Shown: positions 25,652-38,117, numbered from the stretch's first letter. The stretch: 64,000 nucleotides of DNA from Streptomyces sp. NBC_00442 (GCF_036014195.1 NZ_CP107918.1:3968001-4032000); one strand, 5' to 3'. Numbers and translations: made by a program. The notes: generated by a model not told the origin, from the sequence alone.

Positions 25652-25947
25652 CTCCGCAGGTTAGGACCGGCGTGGCGGTATGCGTCCGTAGCCGCGTACG
25701 AGATTACGTCGCCGTCTCCGTATCCCGGAACGAACGCCTCCAAAGGCGGGGAGCGGGCTCGCGCCCCCGGCCCGGAAGGGTGCCCGCGTTGGCCGGAACC
25801 GAGCAGTCCGGCCGAGCCGACGGTGTCCGCACCGGCCCGCACGGAGGGGTCGAGGGGCGTGGGAAAGGGTGCGACCGGACCCCGCCGGACCCGCCCCCGA
25901 GGGCCGGAGCTCCCGAGTAGCCGTGACACACAACCCGCCCGAGCTGC
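25652..25947. other. Spacer between PucR and the carbamoyltransferase cluster
   Basis: Gene-free GC-rich sequence with several short overlapping frames that show no recognisable protein. The informative part is the inverted repeat that starts at 25948. Confidence 0.45.
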
Positions 25948-25978
25948 GGTTCCGTAGAAAGATACGAACTACGGAACC
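25948..25978. promoter_or_regulatory. Perfect 10-bp inverted repeat, probable operator
   Basis: GGTTCCGTAG and its exact reverse complement CTACGGAACC flank an 11-bp centre (AAAGATACGAA) that holds a further partial half-site, TACGAA. It lies in the divergent region between the PucR gene and the cluster, in an AT-rich pocket, and has no T-tract after it. An operator is therefore more likely than a terminator. The regulator is not identified; the PucR protein is one candidate. Confidence 0.6.
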
Positions 25979-26033
25979 CAGGAAGATCGCGGCTTCATGT
26001 TTTCAACGCCTGGCCGAAATAAGCCGGTTGGCG

Positions 26034-27023
26034 ATGTACTCCTCGGACAAGCCGCATCAACGAACGGGGAAAGTCTTGTCCGAGAAGCTGCCTGGCCGTC
26101 AGATCGAGATCTCCTGGCCCGACCTGGGCATTACGGTCACCGCCGACCTCGACGACCGCAACCCGGCACTCGCGGATGCCCTCTGGGATTCGCTGCCCTA
26201 CCAGAGCCTTCAGGGGCACGCGCTCATCGCGGGCGAGCACCTCTACCACGTATCGCCGATACCCGCCCTGCTGCACACCCCGCACGACCTGCGCATCCCC
26301 GACCGGCGTGAGGCGCCCAACGGCACGGTGTTCTGCTCGGGGCTGCAGCACCTGGGCATCAAGTACGGCACGCTGACCGAGCCGATGCCCGCCACCCCCG
26401 TCGGCCAGGTGCGGGAGGCCGACATGCCCGCGCTGCTGGAGGCGGGGGCCGCGATCTGGGAGGCGGTCTACTCCACGAAGAAGCAGATCGTCGCCGAGGT
26501 CCGCCGCGCCGGCGAGCAGGGCGGCCACAGCATTCCGGAGCTGCCCGCCGCCCACGCGGACGCCGCCCGCCTGATCGCCGACATCCACGCCGAGACCGAG
26601 AAGATCTGGCTGGAGGCGCCCGTCGAGCTCGACGGCCTCCACCGGGGCGTCATCCCCTCGCAGGCCGGCAACTTCGGCACCGTCCTGCCCACCCTGCTCT
26701 TCGTCAACGGCGAGACCCGGCCGCTGGGTTACGCGGCGTACGGCGGGATCGTGCGCGGCGCCGTCCAGGGCATGGAGCTGGACTCCCTCAAGCACATGAC
26801 CCGCCTCACCGTCGGCGTCCCCGCCGAATTCCTCGGCTACTGCGGCCTGGAGAAGCTGTGGGCGTTCACCCAGCGCTTCCTCGACGTGCTGGACGACCTC
26901 GACCGTGACGACTTCTACGCCGTCGCCAGCCAGATGGCGCTCTACATCAACTGCCTCGGCGGCTGGAACCTCCAGCTCTACCCGTGGGAGACCGGCGACC
27001 ACCTGCGCCAGCAGGTCGCCTAG
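26034..27023 (+). CDS. Cucumopine-synthase-like protein (cyclophilin-like N-terminus, helical C-terminus)
   Basis: From the ATG at 26034 this is a 329-aa protein. The N-terminal about 130 residues are beta-rich (RQIEISWPDLGITVTADL, LPYQSLQGHALIAGEHLYHV, VFCSGLQHLGIKYG), like the cyclophilin-like fold of the cucumopine synthase/DUF3830 group. The C-terminal half is a helical bundle (LLEAGAAIWEAVYSTKKQIVAEV, AARLIADIHAETEKIW). The Agrobacterium enzyme joins histidine with 2-oxoglutarate; the substrate here cannot be read from the sequence. TTG 26076, after GGGGAAAG, is an alternative start giving 315 aa. It is the first gene of a five-gene cluster. Family assignment is from memory of domain features and is moderate. 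Confidence 0.62.
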   Translation: MYSSDKPHQRTGKVLSEKLPGRQIEISWPDLGITVTADLDDRNPALADALWDSLPYQSLQGHALIAGEHLYHVSPIPALLHTPHDLRIPDRREAPNGTVFCSGLQHLGIKYGTLTEPMPATPVGQVREADMPALLEAGAAIWEAVYSTKKQIVAEVRRAGEQGGHSIPELPAAHADAARLIADIHAETEKIWLEAPVELDGLHRGVIPSQAGNFGTVLPTLLFVNGETRPLGYAAYGGIVRGAVQGMELDSLKHMTRLTVGVPAEFLGYCGLEKLWAFTQRFLDVLDDLDRDDFYAVASQMALYINCLGGWNLQLYPWETGDHLRQQVA

Positions 27024-27097
27024 GCGGTGCGGCCATGTCCGGAGCGGACCCGCGCCCCGGGGCCCTCTCACGTGAACCCACACCCCAGGAGAAGATC

Positions 27098-28144
27098 TTG
27101 AGCGCCCTGCCCTCCCGCGCCGACGCCGTCGTCATCGGCGGGGGAGTCATCGGAACGTCCGCCGCCCATCACCTCGCCGAAGCCGGCGTCGACACCGTGC
27201 TGCTGGAACGCGCGGGCCTCGGCGGCGGAGCGTCCGCGCACACGGCCGGCATGGTCCGTACGTACTTCCCGGGCGATCCCCGCACCGGCGGTATGGCCGT
27301 GCGGAGCCTGAACGCCTACCACGAGTTCGCCCGTCACACCTCGGCCCCGCTGGCCCTCAAGCGGCTCGGGTTCATGGCGCTGTTCACCGAGGAACAGCAG
27401 ATCGCCGACTTCGAGACGGACCTCCAGGCCCAGCGCGCCGCCGGCGTCGAGGTCGGCCTGATCAGCGCCCGCGAGGCGGCCGAACGCAACCCGCTGGTCA
27501 ACGAACGCGCCGTCCTGGCCGCCGCCTGGTCACCCCAGGCGTACGACGTGCAAGGCCTCGACATCGTCCGCGGTTACGCCGCGGGCGCCCGCAACCACGG
27601 CGCCCGCCTGTTCACCCACACACCCGTCACACGGATCGACGACGACAACACCGTCCACACCCCGCTCGGCAGCATCTCCGCCGGCACCGTGGTGTGCACG
27701 GCCGGCCCGTGGTCGGGCGAGGTGGCCTCCATGGCCTCGGTCGACCTGCCGCTGACGCCGCGCTCGATGGAGATGCTGTTCACCGACGAACTGCCCTCTC
27801 CACAGGCCGAGTTGCCCATGACGATGCACGCCGCCTCGGGCCTGCGGATCCGTTCGTGGAAGGACCGCGTCCTGCTCGCCATGGGCGCGCCCAAGGCCGA
27901 CGAGACCCGTGAGGCCTGGCTCGGCCGGATCTACGGCCATCTCGGCACCCTGTTCCCCGCGCTCGACGGGACCGGCCTGCACCGCGCGTGGTCGGGCGAC
28001 TTCGACGCCAGCCCCAACAACACCGCCTTCATCGGCGCGCACCCCACCCGCCGCTTCCTGTACGCGGCCGGATTCACCGGCGCGGGCCTGTGCCAGGCGC
28101 CCGCCGCCGGGGAACAGCTCCGCGACCTGCTGATCGTCAAGTAG
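27098..28144 (+). CDS. DAO-family FAD-dependent oxidoreductase of the carbamoyltransferase cluster
   Basis: This glycine/sarcosine-oxidase-like flavoenzyme has FAD-binding motif ADAVVIGGGVIGTSAAHHLAE at residues 7-27, the substrate-side RTYFPGD segment, and C-terminal DASPNNTAFIGAHPTRRFLY followed by GFTGAGLCQAPAAGEQL. The TTG at 27098 is chosen because AGGAGAAGATC precedes it directly and it places the FAD motif near the N-terminus (348 aa). ATG 27035 would add 21 residues and has only a weak binding site. It probably oxidises a C-N bond of the intermediate made by the preceding cucumopine-synthase-like protein; that order is inferred from gene order. Confidence 0.87.
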   Translation: MSALPSRADAVVIGGGVIGTSAAHHLAEAGVDTVLLERAGLGGGASAHTAGMVRTYFPGDPRTGGMAVRSLNAYHEFARHTSAPLALKRLGFMALFTEEQQIADFETDLQAQRAAGVEVGLISAREAAERNPLVNERAVLAAAWSPQAYDVQGLDIVRGYAAGARNHGARLFTHTPVTRIDDDNTVHTPLGSISAGTVVCTAGPWSGEVASMASVDLPLTPRSMEMLFTDELPSPQAELPMTMHAASGLRIRSWKDRVLLAMGAPKADETREAWLGRIYGHLGTLFPALDGTGLHRAWSGDFDASPNNTAFIGAHPTRRFLYAAGFTGAGLCQAPAAGEQLRDLLIVK

Positions 28145-28176
28145 TTCCACACCAGGCCACAACAGGAAGGAACGCA

Positions 28177-29979
28177 GTGATCGTTCTGGGATGTAATGGT
28201 TTCAGCCGGGTCTCGGAGTTCTTCTCCGAACGCTTCGGCGCGACCGGCATCAACAAGCACTACCTCTTGGGCCATGACGCCGCGGCCGCACTCCTGGTGG
28301 ACGGCCGTCTGGTGGCCGCGGTGGAGGAGGAACGCCTCAACCGGGAGAAGAAGACCACCGACTTCCCCGAGAACGCGGTCGACTGGTGCCTGAAGGAGGC
28401 CGGGGTCACGTTCGACGACGTGGACCTCTTCGCCTTCCCCTGGAACTGGTCCGCCGAGGTTCTGCGGCAGATCACCGACGGTATCGGCGCATCCCCGCTC
28501 CCCGCGGACACGAAGGCCCAACTCGTCGGCAACATGGGCGACTTGTACGAACAGGTCGTCAGCCACGAGGCGATCCTCGCCGACTTCGAGGCCCGCACCG
28601 GGTACCGTCCCGACCCCGCCAAGGTCCGCTTCGTACCGCACCACCTGGCGCACGCCACGACCGGCTACTACCTCGCCGGCATGCAGGACGCCGCGTTCCT
28701 CGTCAGCGACGGCCGCGCCGAACGCTTCTCGACCCTGACGGGCGAGATCCGCGACGGCCGGATCACCGTCTTCGAGGACACCGTCACGGGCTCCGAGAAC
28801 TCCATGGGAACCCTGTTCTCCGCCATCACCCGATTCCTCGGCTTCGTCCCCAACAACGACGAGTACAAGGTGATGGGCCTGGCCGGATACACCGGCCCGC
28901 CCTCGCCGAACCCGTTCGTCGAGGACCTGCTGCGGCTGCACGACGACGGCCGCTACTCCTTCACCAAGCCGTTGCGGACGGACGACGTGCACAGCCACGA
29001 CGCCCTGTTCGAGGAGTACTTCGGGCCCTTCGAGGACACCCTCGAATACACCGCCCGTGTCTCGGCGGCCGCGCAGGAGATGCTGAACGTGGCCACCGCC
29101 CACCAGGTCGCGCACCTGGGGAAGCGCTCCGACCTCGACCGGCTGCTCTTCGAGGGCGGCGTCGCCCTGAACTGCCTCAACAACACGCCGCTGTTCGAGG
29201 GGTCCCGCTTCGAGGACATGCAGGTCAGCTTCGGTGCGTCCGACACCGGCATCACCATCGGCGCCGCCGCGCACGCCTGGCTGAACGATCCCGGCACCGG
29301 CCGCGCGGACATAGCCGCCGCGGCCTCGCCCGTCAGCCCGTACGTGGGGCCGTCGTTCGGCGAGGCCGCGATCGAGGAGGCCCTCGCAGGGTTCGCGGAC
29401 CGGGTGAGCGTGACCCGGCTCGGCGACGACGCCGAGGTGGTCGAGCGCGTGGCGGAGCTGCTGACGGAGAAGGTCGTCATCGGCTGGTTCGACGGGCGCG
29501 TCGAGCACGGGCCACGGGCGCTGGGGCATCGCAGCATCCTTGCCAACCCCGGCTTCACCGACATCAAGGACATCATCAACACACGGGTCAAGCACCGCGA
29601 GCCGTTCCGTCCGTTCGCCCCGCTCGTCCTGGAGGAGCAGGCGCCGAAGATCTTCGACATGGGGCGCAAGACGAGCTCCCCGTACATGACGTTCGTCTTC
29701 CCCGTCCGGGAGGAGTACAGGGACCGCATCCCCGGCGCCGTCCACGTGGACGGCACCTCCCGCATCCAGACCCTGACGGACGAGGGCACCCCGCGGCTCA
29801 CCGCGCTGCTGCGCAAGTTCATCGAGCTCACCGATGTGCCCTGTCTGATCAACACCTCGTTCAACGTCGCCGGCGAACCCATCGTGTGCACGCCGGCCGA
29901 TGCCCTGAACTGTTTCCTGGGCACCGAGATCGACTACCTGGTTCTCGGCAACCACCTGGTCACCAAGGCGACCGCGTAG
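28177..29979 (+). CDS. NodU/TobZ-type O-carbamoyltransferase
   Basis: This 600-aa enzyme belongs to the two-domain family that uses carbamoyl phosphate and ATP to form carbamoyl-adenylate and then carbamoylates a hydroxyl. The N-terminal Kae1-like domain shows LGHDAAAALLVDGRLVAAVEEERLNR and the metal-binding FVPHHLAHATTGYY. The C-terminal YrdC-like part shows IGWFDGRVEHGPRALGHRSI and PCLINTSFNVAGEPIVCTP. The start is GTG 28177, after AGGAAGGAACGCA; the frame is open upstream only within the previous gene. Such enzymes act in nodulation factor, cephamycin, tobramycin and novobiocin synthesis, so this gene is the strongest sign that the cluster is biosynthetic. Confidence 0.92.
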   Translation: MIVLGCNGFSRVSEFFSERFGATGINKHYLLGHDAAAALLVDGRLVAAVEEERLNREKKTTDFPENAVDWCLKEAGVTFDDVDLFAFPWNWSAEVLRQITDGIGASPLPADTKAQLVGNMGDLYEQVVSHEAILADFEARTGYRPDPAKVRFVPHHLAHATTGYYLAGMQDAAFLVSDGRAERFSTLTGEIRDGRITVFEDTVTGSENSMGTLFSAITRFLGFVPNNDEYKVMGLAGYTGPPSPNPFVEDLLRLHDDGRYSFTKPLRTDDVHSHDALFEEYFGPFEDTLEYTARVSAAAQEMLNVATAHQVAHLGKRSDLDRLLFEGGVALNCLNNTPLFEGSRFEDMQVSFGASDTGITIGAAAHAWLNDPGTGRADIAAAASPVSPYVGPSFGEAAIEEALAGFADRVSVTRLGDDAEVVERVAELLTEKVVIGWFDGRVEHGPRALGHRSILANPGFTDIKDIINTRVKHREPFRPFAPLVLEEQAPKIFDMGRKTSSPYMTFVFPVREEYRDRIPGAVHVDGTSRIQTLTDEGTPRLTALLRKFIELTDVPCLINTSFNVAGEPIVCTPADALNCFLGTEIDYLVLGNHLVTKATA

Positions 29980-30036
29980 AACACCCGGCGAGCAGGACCC
30001 GCCGGCACCCATCAGCACCAGCACAAGGAGCACTCC

Positions 30037-30516
30037 GTGCCGATCCAGCGCAAGCACACCATGTACCACTCGACCATCCTCGACGCCGACCCGGACACCG
30101 TGTGGGCGACCGTGCGTGACGCCATGCAGATCCTGGACATCGTGTCCCCGGGCGACCTGGACATCCACCGGGACGTCACCTGGACCGAGGGCGGCTCGGT
30201 CGACACGGTTCCGGCCCGCTACGACTTCAAGCTGACGCTCAACGGCCGCCTCGTGCAGCAGGAGATCGCCGCCCGCGACGAGATCAACCGGACCCAGTCC
30301 TACCGGGCCGTCGCCCCCACCAGCGGCGTCGCCCGTTACGAGGCCACCATCCGCGTGTTCGCCATCACCAACGACCCGAACCGCAGCTTCTTCGACTGGT
30401 CGCGGGTCCTGGACATAGCCGAGGACGCCGACGAGAAGGTCGTCGAGGCGATCATCGACGTCATGGAGAAGCAGACCGACGCCGTGCGCGACCACTTCGC
30501 GAAGACCGCGCAGTGA
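30037..30516 (+). CDS. SRPBCC (START-like) family protein
   Basis: This 159-aa soluble protein has the helix-grip fold pattern of the polyketide cyclase/START group: YHSTILDADPDTVWATVRD at the N-terminus, alternating strands through the middle (YDFKLTLNGRLVQQEIAARDEI, ARYEATIRVFAITNDPNRSFFDWS) and a long C-terminal helix (EKVVEAIIDVMEKQTDAVRDHF). Members bind hydrophobic ligands in a cavity and may act as cyclases, hydrolases or carriers. GTG 30037 follows AAGGAG by 7 nt. Its stop overlaps the next start (GTGA). The role in the cluster is not predictable. Confidence 0.84.
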   Translation: MPIQRKHTMYHSTILDADPDTVWATVRDAMQILDIVSPGDLDIHRDVTWTEGGSVDTVPARYDFKLTLNGRLVQQEIAARDEINRTQSYRAVAPTSGVARYEATIRVFAITNDPNRSFFDWSRVLDIAEDADEKVVEAIIDVMEKQTDAVRDHFAKTAQ

Positions 30517-31139
30517 GTGAGGTGACGACGCTCGTACTGCTGCGGCACGGCGAGACGCTGCTCACCCCCGGGCGGCGGATCTCCGGCAGCGGCGGCACCA
30601 ACCCGGGACTCTCCCCGGCCGGACGCCGCCAGGCTCTGGCGACGGCCGAGGCCCTCGCCGAGCGCCGCGACATCGAGGCGGTCGTCACCTCACCGATGCG
30701 GCGCTGCCGGGAGACCGCTCAGCCCGTGGCAGCGCGCCTCGGGCTGAGCGCCCAGGTCGAGCGGGATCTGCGGGAAGCCGATTTCGGGTCCTGGGAGGGC
30801 CTGACCTTCGGGGAGGTCGGCGAGCGCTACCCGGACGACCTGGCCGCGTGGCTGGCCTCGCCCGAGGTGCGCCCCACGGGCGGGGGCGAGACCATGCAGG
30901 AGGTCACCTGGCGGGCCACGGCCGTACGCAAGAGCCTCATGGCCCGGTACGCCGGCGCCACGGTCCTGGTCGTCTCCCACGTGGGACCGCTCAGGACCCT
31001 GATCCGTCTCGCCCTCCAGGCGCCGCCGCACAGCCTGTTCCGGATGGAAATCGCCGCGGCCTCGCTGTCGACGGTGACGTACGACGCGGACGGCACCGCC
31101 ACGGTGCGGGTGCTCAACGACACCCACCACGTGGCCTGA
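30513..31139 (+). CDS. Histidine phosphatase family protein
   Basis: This 208-aa phosphoglycerate-mutase-like phosphatase has the catalytic motif LLRHGET at residues 9-15, a second Arg in SPMRRCRETAQP, the acid residue in LREADFGSWEGLTF, and the second His in VVSHVGPLRTL. Secondary-metabolite clusters often use such enzymes to remove a phosphate from an intermediate, which could pair here with the carbamoyl-phosphate-using gene. GTG 30513 overlaps the SRPBCC stop, so it is coupled. It is the last gene before the hairpin at 31157-31183. Confidence 0.9.
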   Translation: MSEVTTLVLLRHGETLLTPGRRISGSGGTNPGLSPAGRRQALATAEALAERRDIEAVVTSPMRRCRETAQPVAARLGLSAQVERDLREADFGSWEGLTFGEVGERYPDDLAAWLASPEVRPTGGGETMQEVTWRATAVRKSLMARYAGATVLVVSHVGPLRTLIRLALQAPPHSLFRMEIAAASLSTVTYDADGTATVRVLNDTHHVA

Positions 31140-31156
31140 ATCGAACGCCGCGCGCC

Positions 31157-31183
31157 GCCGCCGACGAGGTGATCGTCGGCGGC
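31157..31183. terminator. Terminator hairpin ending the carbamoyltransferase cluster
   Basis: An 11-bp perfect stem GCCGCCGACGA / TCGTCGGCGGC with a GGTGA loop lies 18 nt after the phosphatase stop. Confidence 0.75.
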
Positions 31184-31549
31184 CGCGCCACCGGCCCGAT
31201 GCCGATTAACACCTGCAAAGCAAGAGCTCGCCTCTCGTGCGACTCTACAAGTTCACCGAGCTGACCAGCCAACTCCTTCATGGGTTCGGTGACTTTCCGC
31301 GAAACGGCGGGGCGGATGTACTTGCGCTATTCCCGTTAACAGCTCGTGAACAGGCCCGGAAAGGACAGTGGAGGCCGCTCATGCCGACCCAGATCCCGTC
31401 CGGGCGTTCGCCTGCAGGGCTGACCGGAACCCGTCGTGCCAAGTGCGTGGTGTCGGCGAGCCGCCTACCCTTTCGGCCCCAGTCGCGCCGATCTCCCGTG
31501 TGTGCCGCACATGCGGGGACTCCCCACAGTCAGTGACAAAGGAGAGACC
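31184..31549. other. Upstream region of the guanine deaminase gene
   Basis: An AT-richer, probably regulatory stretch containing TTAACAC at 31206 and CGTTAACAG near 31335. A 99-codon frame at 31237-31536 reads through it but lacks a ribosome binding site and family motifs, so I leave it uncalled. Confidence 0.4.
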
Positions 31550-32053
31550 ATGACCGTGCACACGCACGAAACGAGCATCCAGGAGCTGGAGCGCACCTGG
31601 CTGGACGAGGCCATCGGCCTCGCCACCACGAGCGTGCAGAACGGCGGCGGGCCGTTCGGTGCACTGATCGCCAAGGGCGGCGAGGTCGTCGCGATCGGGA
31701 ACAACAACGTCACCTCGCACCTCGACCCCACCGCGCACGGCGAGGTCACCGCGATCCGCGCCGCCTGCCAGAAGCTGGGTTCGTTCTCGCTGGAGGGCTG
31801 CACCCTGGTCACGTCCTGCGAGCCCTGCCCGATGTGTCTCTCCTCCGCCCTGTGGGCGCGCGTCGACCGGATCATCTTCGCCGCCGACCGCGACGACGCC
31901 GCGGTGGCCGGCTTCGACGACCGCAAGTTCTACGACCTCTTCGAGAAGCGGCCCGCGGAGCTGTGGCCGCTGGTGATCGAGCGCGTGGACATGACGAACC
32001 GCACGGCGCCGTTCGACGCGTGGGTCGCCAAGACGGACCGCATCGACTACTGA
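31550..32053 (+). CDS. Guanine deaminase / nucleoside deaminase (CDA family)
   Basis: This 167-aa zinc deaminase of the cytidine-deaminase-like fold probably converts guanine to xanthine. The zinc site is AHGEVTAIRAA (His and catalytic Glu) plus SCEPCPMCLSSALWA (two Cys). C-terminal FDDRKFYDLFEKRP and a final aromatic tail ending DY resemble the GuaD group from Bacillus and Streptomyces. ATG 31550 follows AAAGGAGAG; earlier in-frame starts lack support. It faces xdhABC across a shared terminator: guanine to xanthine to urate is an obvious two-step route. Confidence 0.9.
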   Translation: MTVHTHETSIQELERTWLDEAIGLATTSVQNGGGPFGALIAKGGEVVAIGNNNVTSHLDPTAHGEVTAIRAACQKLGSFSLEGCTLVTSCEPCPMCLSSALWARVDRIIFAADRDDAAVAGFDDRKFYDLFEKRPAELWPLVIERVDMTNRTAPFDAWVAKTDRIDY

Positions 32054-32081
32054 AAAACCCTTACCGCACATCCCCGGGGTG

Positions 32082-32127
32082 ACCGAAAGGGCCCTCACGC
32101 TCGTGTGAGCGTGAGGGCCCTTTCGGT
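32082..32127. terminator. Strong bidirectional terminator between guanine deaminase and xdhC
   Basis: A perfect 21-bp stem (left arm starting ACCGAAAGGGCCCTCAC) with a GTGT loop lies between the convergent stops at 32053 and 32229. Confidence 0.9.
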
Positions 32128-32228
32128 GTTCCCGGTACCTCGGACGCGGTGTCCCCCGGCGATGCAGTGTCCCCCGGCCTCGGACGGGACGGTGGCGGGG
32201 GCGGCCCGCCCCCGCCACCGTCGCGCCG

Positions 32229-33039
32229 TCAGTCGATCTCGTGCTCGAAGGTGCGCAGCAGATCCGCCGCCACGCTCACGGCGATCGTCGCGGGCTCCTT
32301 GCCGGTGACGTCGGCCAGTCCGATCGGCGTCTTGATCCGGCCGATGGTGGCCTCGTCGTGGCCGCCCTCGGTGGCGAGCCGCTTGCGGAACCGTACCCAC
32401 TTGGCCGCCGAGCCGATCAGCCCGATCGACCCGAGGTGGCTGGTGCGCAGGGCGGCGTCGCACAGCGCGGCGTCCTCGGCGTGATCATGGGTCATGATCA
32501 GGACGTGGGTGCCGCGCGGCAGCTCTTCGAGGACCTCCTCGGGCAGCAGCGGCGTGTGGTGCACGTGCACCTGCGCCACCGCGTCGCCCAGGACGTCGAG
32601 CCGCTCCTCGGCGAGCATGTCGGCGCGGGAGTCGATGAGGTGCAGATCGAGGTCCTGACGGGCCAGGATGCGGGCCAGTTCGAGCCCCACGTGTCCCACG
32701 CCGAACAGCGCGACCGCCCGCACCACCGGCAGGGGTTCGAGCAGCACCGAGACGGTCCCGCCGCAGCACTGAACGCCGTGCTGGTTGGTCACCTTGTCGT
32801 TCAGGGCGAAGTCGATCAGCTCGGGCTCGGGCTTGGACGCGTCCAGCATCTCCCGGGCCCGGTCGATCGCGACGGCTTCCACGTTGCCGCCACCGATCGA
32901 TCCCCATGTCCGCCGATGCCCCACCACCAGCTTCGCGCCGGCGTCGCGTGGGGCATGGCCGCGCACGGTCGCGACGGTCACGAGGACGCCGGCTTCCCGG
33001 CGTGCCCGCAACCGCCCGACCGCGGCGACCCACGTCATG

Positions 33040-33047
<8 letters not shown>
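32229..33047 (-). CDS. xdhC: XdhC-type molybdenum cofactor insertion protein
   Basis: XdhC proteins bind, sulfurate or protect the molybdenum cofactor and insert it into xanthine dehydrogenase. This 272-aa protein has the N-terminal XdhC/CoxI domain (GVLVTVATVRGHAPRDAGAKLVV, GSIGGGNVE, QHGVQCCGGTVSVLLEP) and a C-terminal Rossmann domain (VALFGVGHVGLELARIL, HVLIMTHDHAEDAALC, GLIGSAAKWVRFRKRL). GTG 33047 overlaps the xdhB stop by 8 bp. It is the last gene of xdhABC. Confidence 0.92.
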
Positions 33048-36950
<3,903 letters not shown>

Positions 36951-37165
36951 CGGGCGTCCTCGTTCCGGCGCATCGTGGAGCGGACTATCTGAGTAGCCAT
37001 GTCAGGAGCTTTCTCTCTTCGGTGGCGCAACGCTGGAACCCGGAGCGGCGCGACGGAGCGGCGCGCGGCAACGTGCCTGAGCGGCGGGGAAACGTGCCTA
37101 AGCGGCGGGGGAGAAGCGAAGGTGCCCGGGGGCCGTGATGATCGGCCAGCCGGGAAGGGGGCTGT

Positions 37166-37243
37166 TCAGCAGCCGTGTGCTACACGGCCGGGGGCCCAGG
37201 CGACCTGGTGGGCGAGGCGAAGAAGTCCGGAGATGGTGGACAT
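37166..37243 (-). CDS. Possible 25-aa leader peptide upstream of xdhA
   Basis: A reverse-strand ATG at 37243 follows GGAGG by 9 nt and opens a 25-codon frame (MSTISGLLRLAHQVAW..., ending HGC) that stops at 37166. A 7-bp hairpin (GCCGTGT/ACACGGC, 37172-37188) overlaps its last codons. This would fit a leader or attenuator arrangement for xdhABC, but no homologue is known to me and a chance frame is possible. A different ATG at 37250 is too close to the ribosome binding site. Confidence 0.35.
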   Translation of the reverse strand: MSTISGLLRLAHQVAWAPGRVAHGC

Positions 37244-37287
37244 CCGGCATCGCCTCCTTCGTATATTTCACCAGGTTCGTTAACTCG

Positions 37288-37316
37288 AAGTTACGTCGCC
37301 CTAGAGCATCGGTCAA
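37288..37316 (-). promoter_or_regulatory. Probable vegetative promoter of the xdh transcript
   Basis: On the reverse strand TTGACC (37316-37311) and TAACTT (37293-37288) are separated by 17 bp, a near-consensus primary-sigma promoter. The expected start near 37281 gives a leader of about 330 nt before xdhA, holding GTTAAC at about 37278-37283 and the small frame described above. Confidence 0.6.
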
Positions 37317-37376
37317 CCTCTCATTCCCAACCGTTATCGCCGCTGTACCTGGCGAGTGTTTCGTTTGTGGGACGCG

Positions 37377-38117
37377 TCAGCTTCCGAGCGGGGGCGGGGG
37401 AATGGTGGCGGTGTCGAACGTTCCCGTGATGATCGAGGTGGCGAAACCGGTCAGGCCCAGCTGATGGCTGCGGGCATAGCTGCGGAACGCGTGGAACGCC
37501 TCGTCCGGTGAGGTCCCCCAGCGCTCGGCGAGGAGGCCCTTGACCTGTTCCACCAGGATGCGGCTGTTGAGCGCGGTCTGGAGCTGCGTCCTCTCGACGT
37601 GGGACTGCTCCAGGGTGCGCTGCTGGAGGATCGTGATCGTGGCGACGCTCGCGAGCGCCGTGGCGAGCGCGATGTCGCTCGCGCCGAGGCGGTGGGGCGT
37701 CTTCTGGAAGAGGTTGAGCGCGCCGATGTTGCGGTCCCGCAGCCGCAGGGGGATCGCGTGGGTGGCGACGTACCCGGTCTCGCGCGCGCGGGTGGCGAAG
37801 CGGGGCCAGCTCGCCGTCGTCCTGGCGCTGGAGAGGTCGATGTTGGTCCTGGCCGTCCCGCTGCGGAAGCACTCCACGCACGGACCCTGGTCGTGCTGGA
37901 GGGCGAACAGCTCCAGCAGCCGGGCGTGTTCGTCGGACGCGGCGACGACCTGGAGGTTGCCGAGCGGGTCGACGAGCAGGATGCCGGCCGCGGAGACGTC
38001 GAGGAGTTCGACGCACCGGGTGGACAGGCGCTGGAGGAGGTCCAGGACGTCGAAGTCGTCCGTCAGTGAGTCGGCGACCTCGATGAAGATCTCCGTGAGG
38101 CGCTGTTCGCGGGCCAT
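37377..38117 (-). CDS. GAF-ANTAR domain regulator
   Basis: This 246-aa protein has a GAF domain at residues 10-160 (LSTRCVELLDVSAAGILLVD, HDQGPCVECFRSGT, AIPLRLRDRNIGALNLF) and a C-terminal ANTAR RNA-binding helical domain at 180-235 (ALNSRILVEQVKGLLAERWG, AFHAFRSYARSHQ). ANTAR proteins act by antitermination at dual RNA hairpins; the GAF domain probably senses a small ligand or redox state. The start is set at ATG 38117, which has AAAGGG 9 nt upstream; ATG 38126 abuts that site and the frame continues to 38243. Many paralogues are usual in Streptomyces. Confidence 0.9.
   Translation of the reverse strand: MAREQRLTEIFIEVADSLTDDFDVLDLLQRLSTRCVELLDVSAAGILLVDPLGNLQVVAASDEHARLLELFALQHDQGPCVECFRSGTARTNIDLSSARTTASWPRFATRARETGYVATHAIPLRLRDRNIGALNLFQKTPHRLGASDIALATALASVATITILQQRTLEQSHVERTQLQTALNSRILVEQVKGLLAERWGTSPDEAFHAFRSYARSHQLGLTGFATSIITGTFDTATIPPPPLGS

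Noticed and set aside
31237..31536. 99-codon forward frame before the guanine deaminase gene
   Set aside because: No ribosome binding site, no recognisable protein, and it covers the probable promoter region.
37098..37316. 72-codon reverse frame in the xdh leader
   Set aside because: Its first ATG lies inside the -35 element and the ATG at 37250 is too close to GGAGG; the 25-codon frame from 37243 is better placed.
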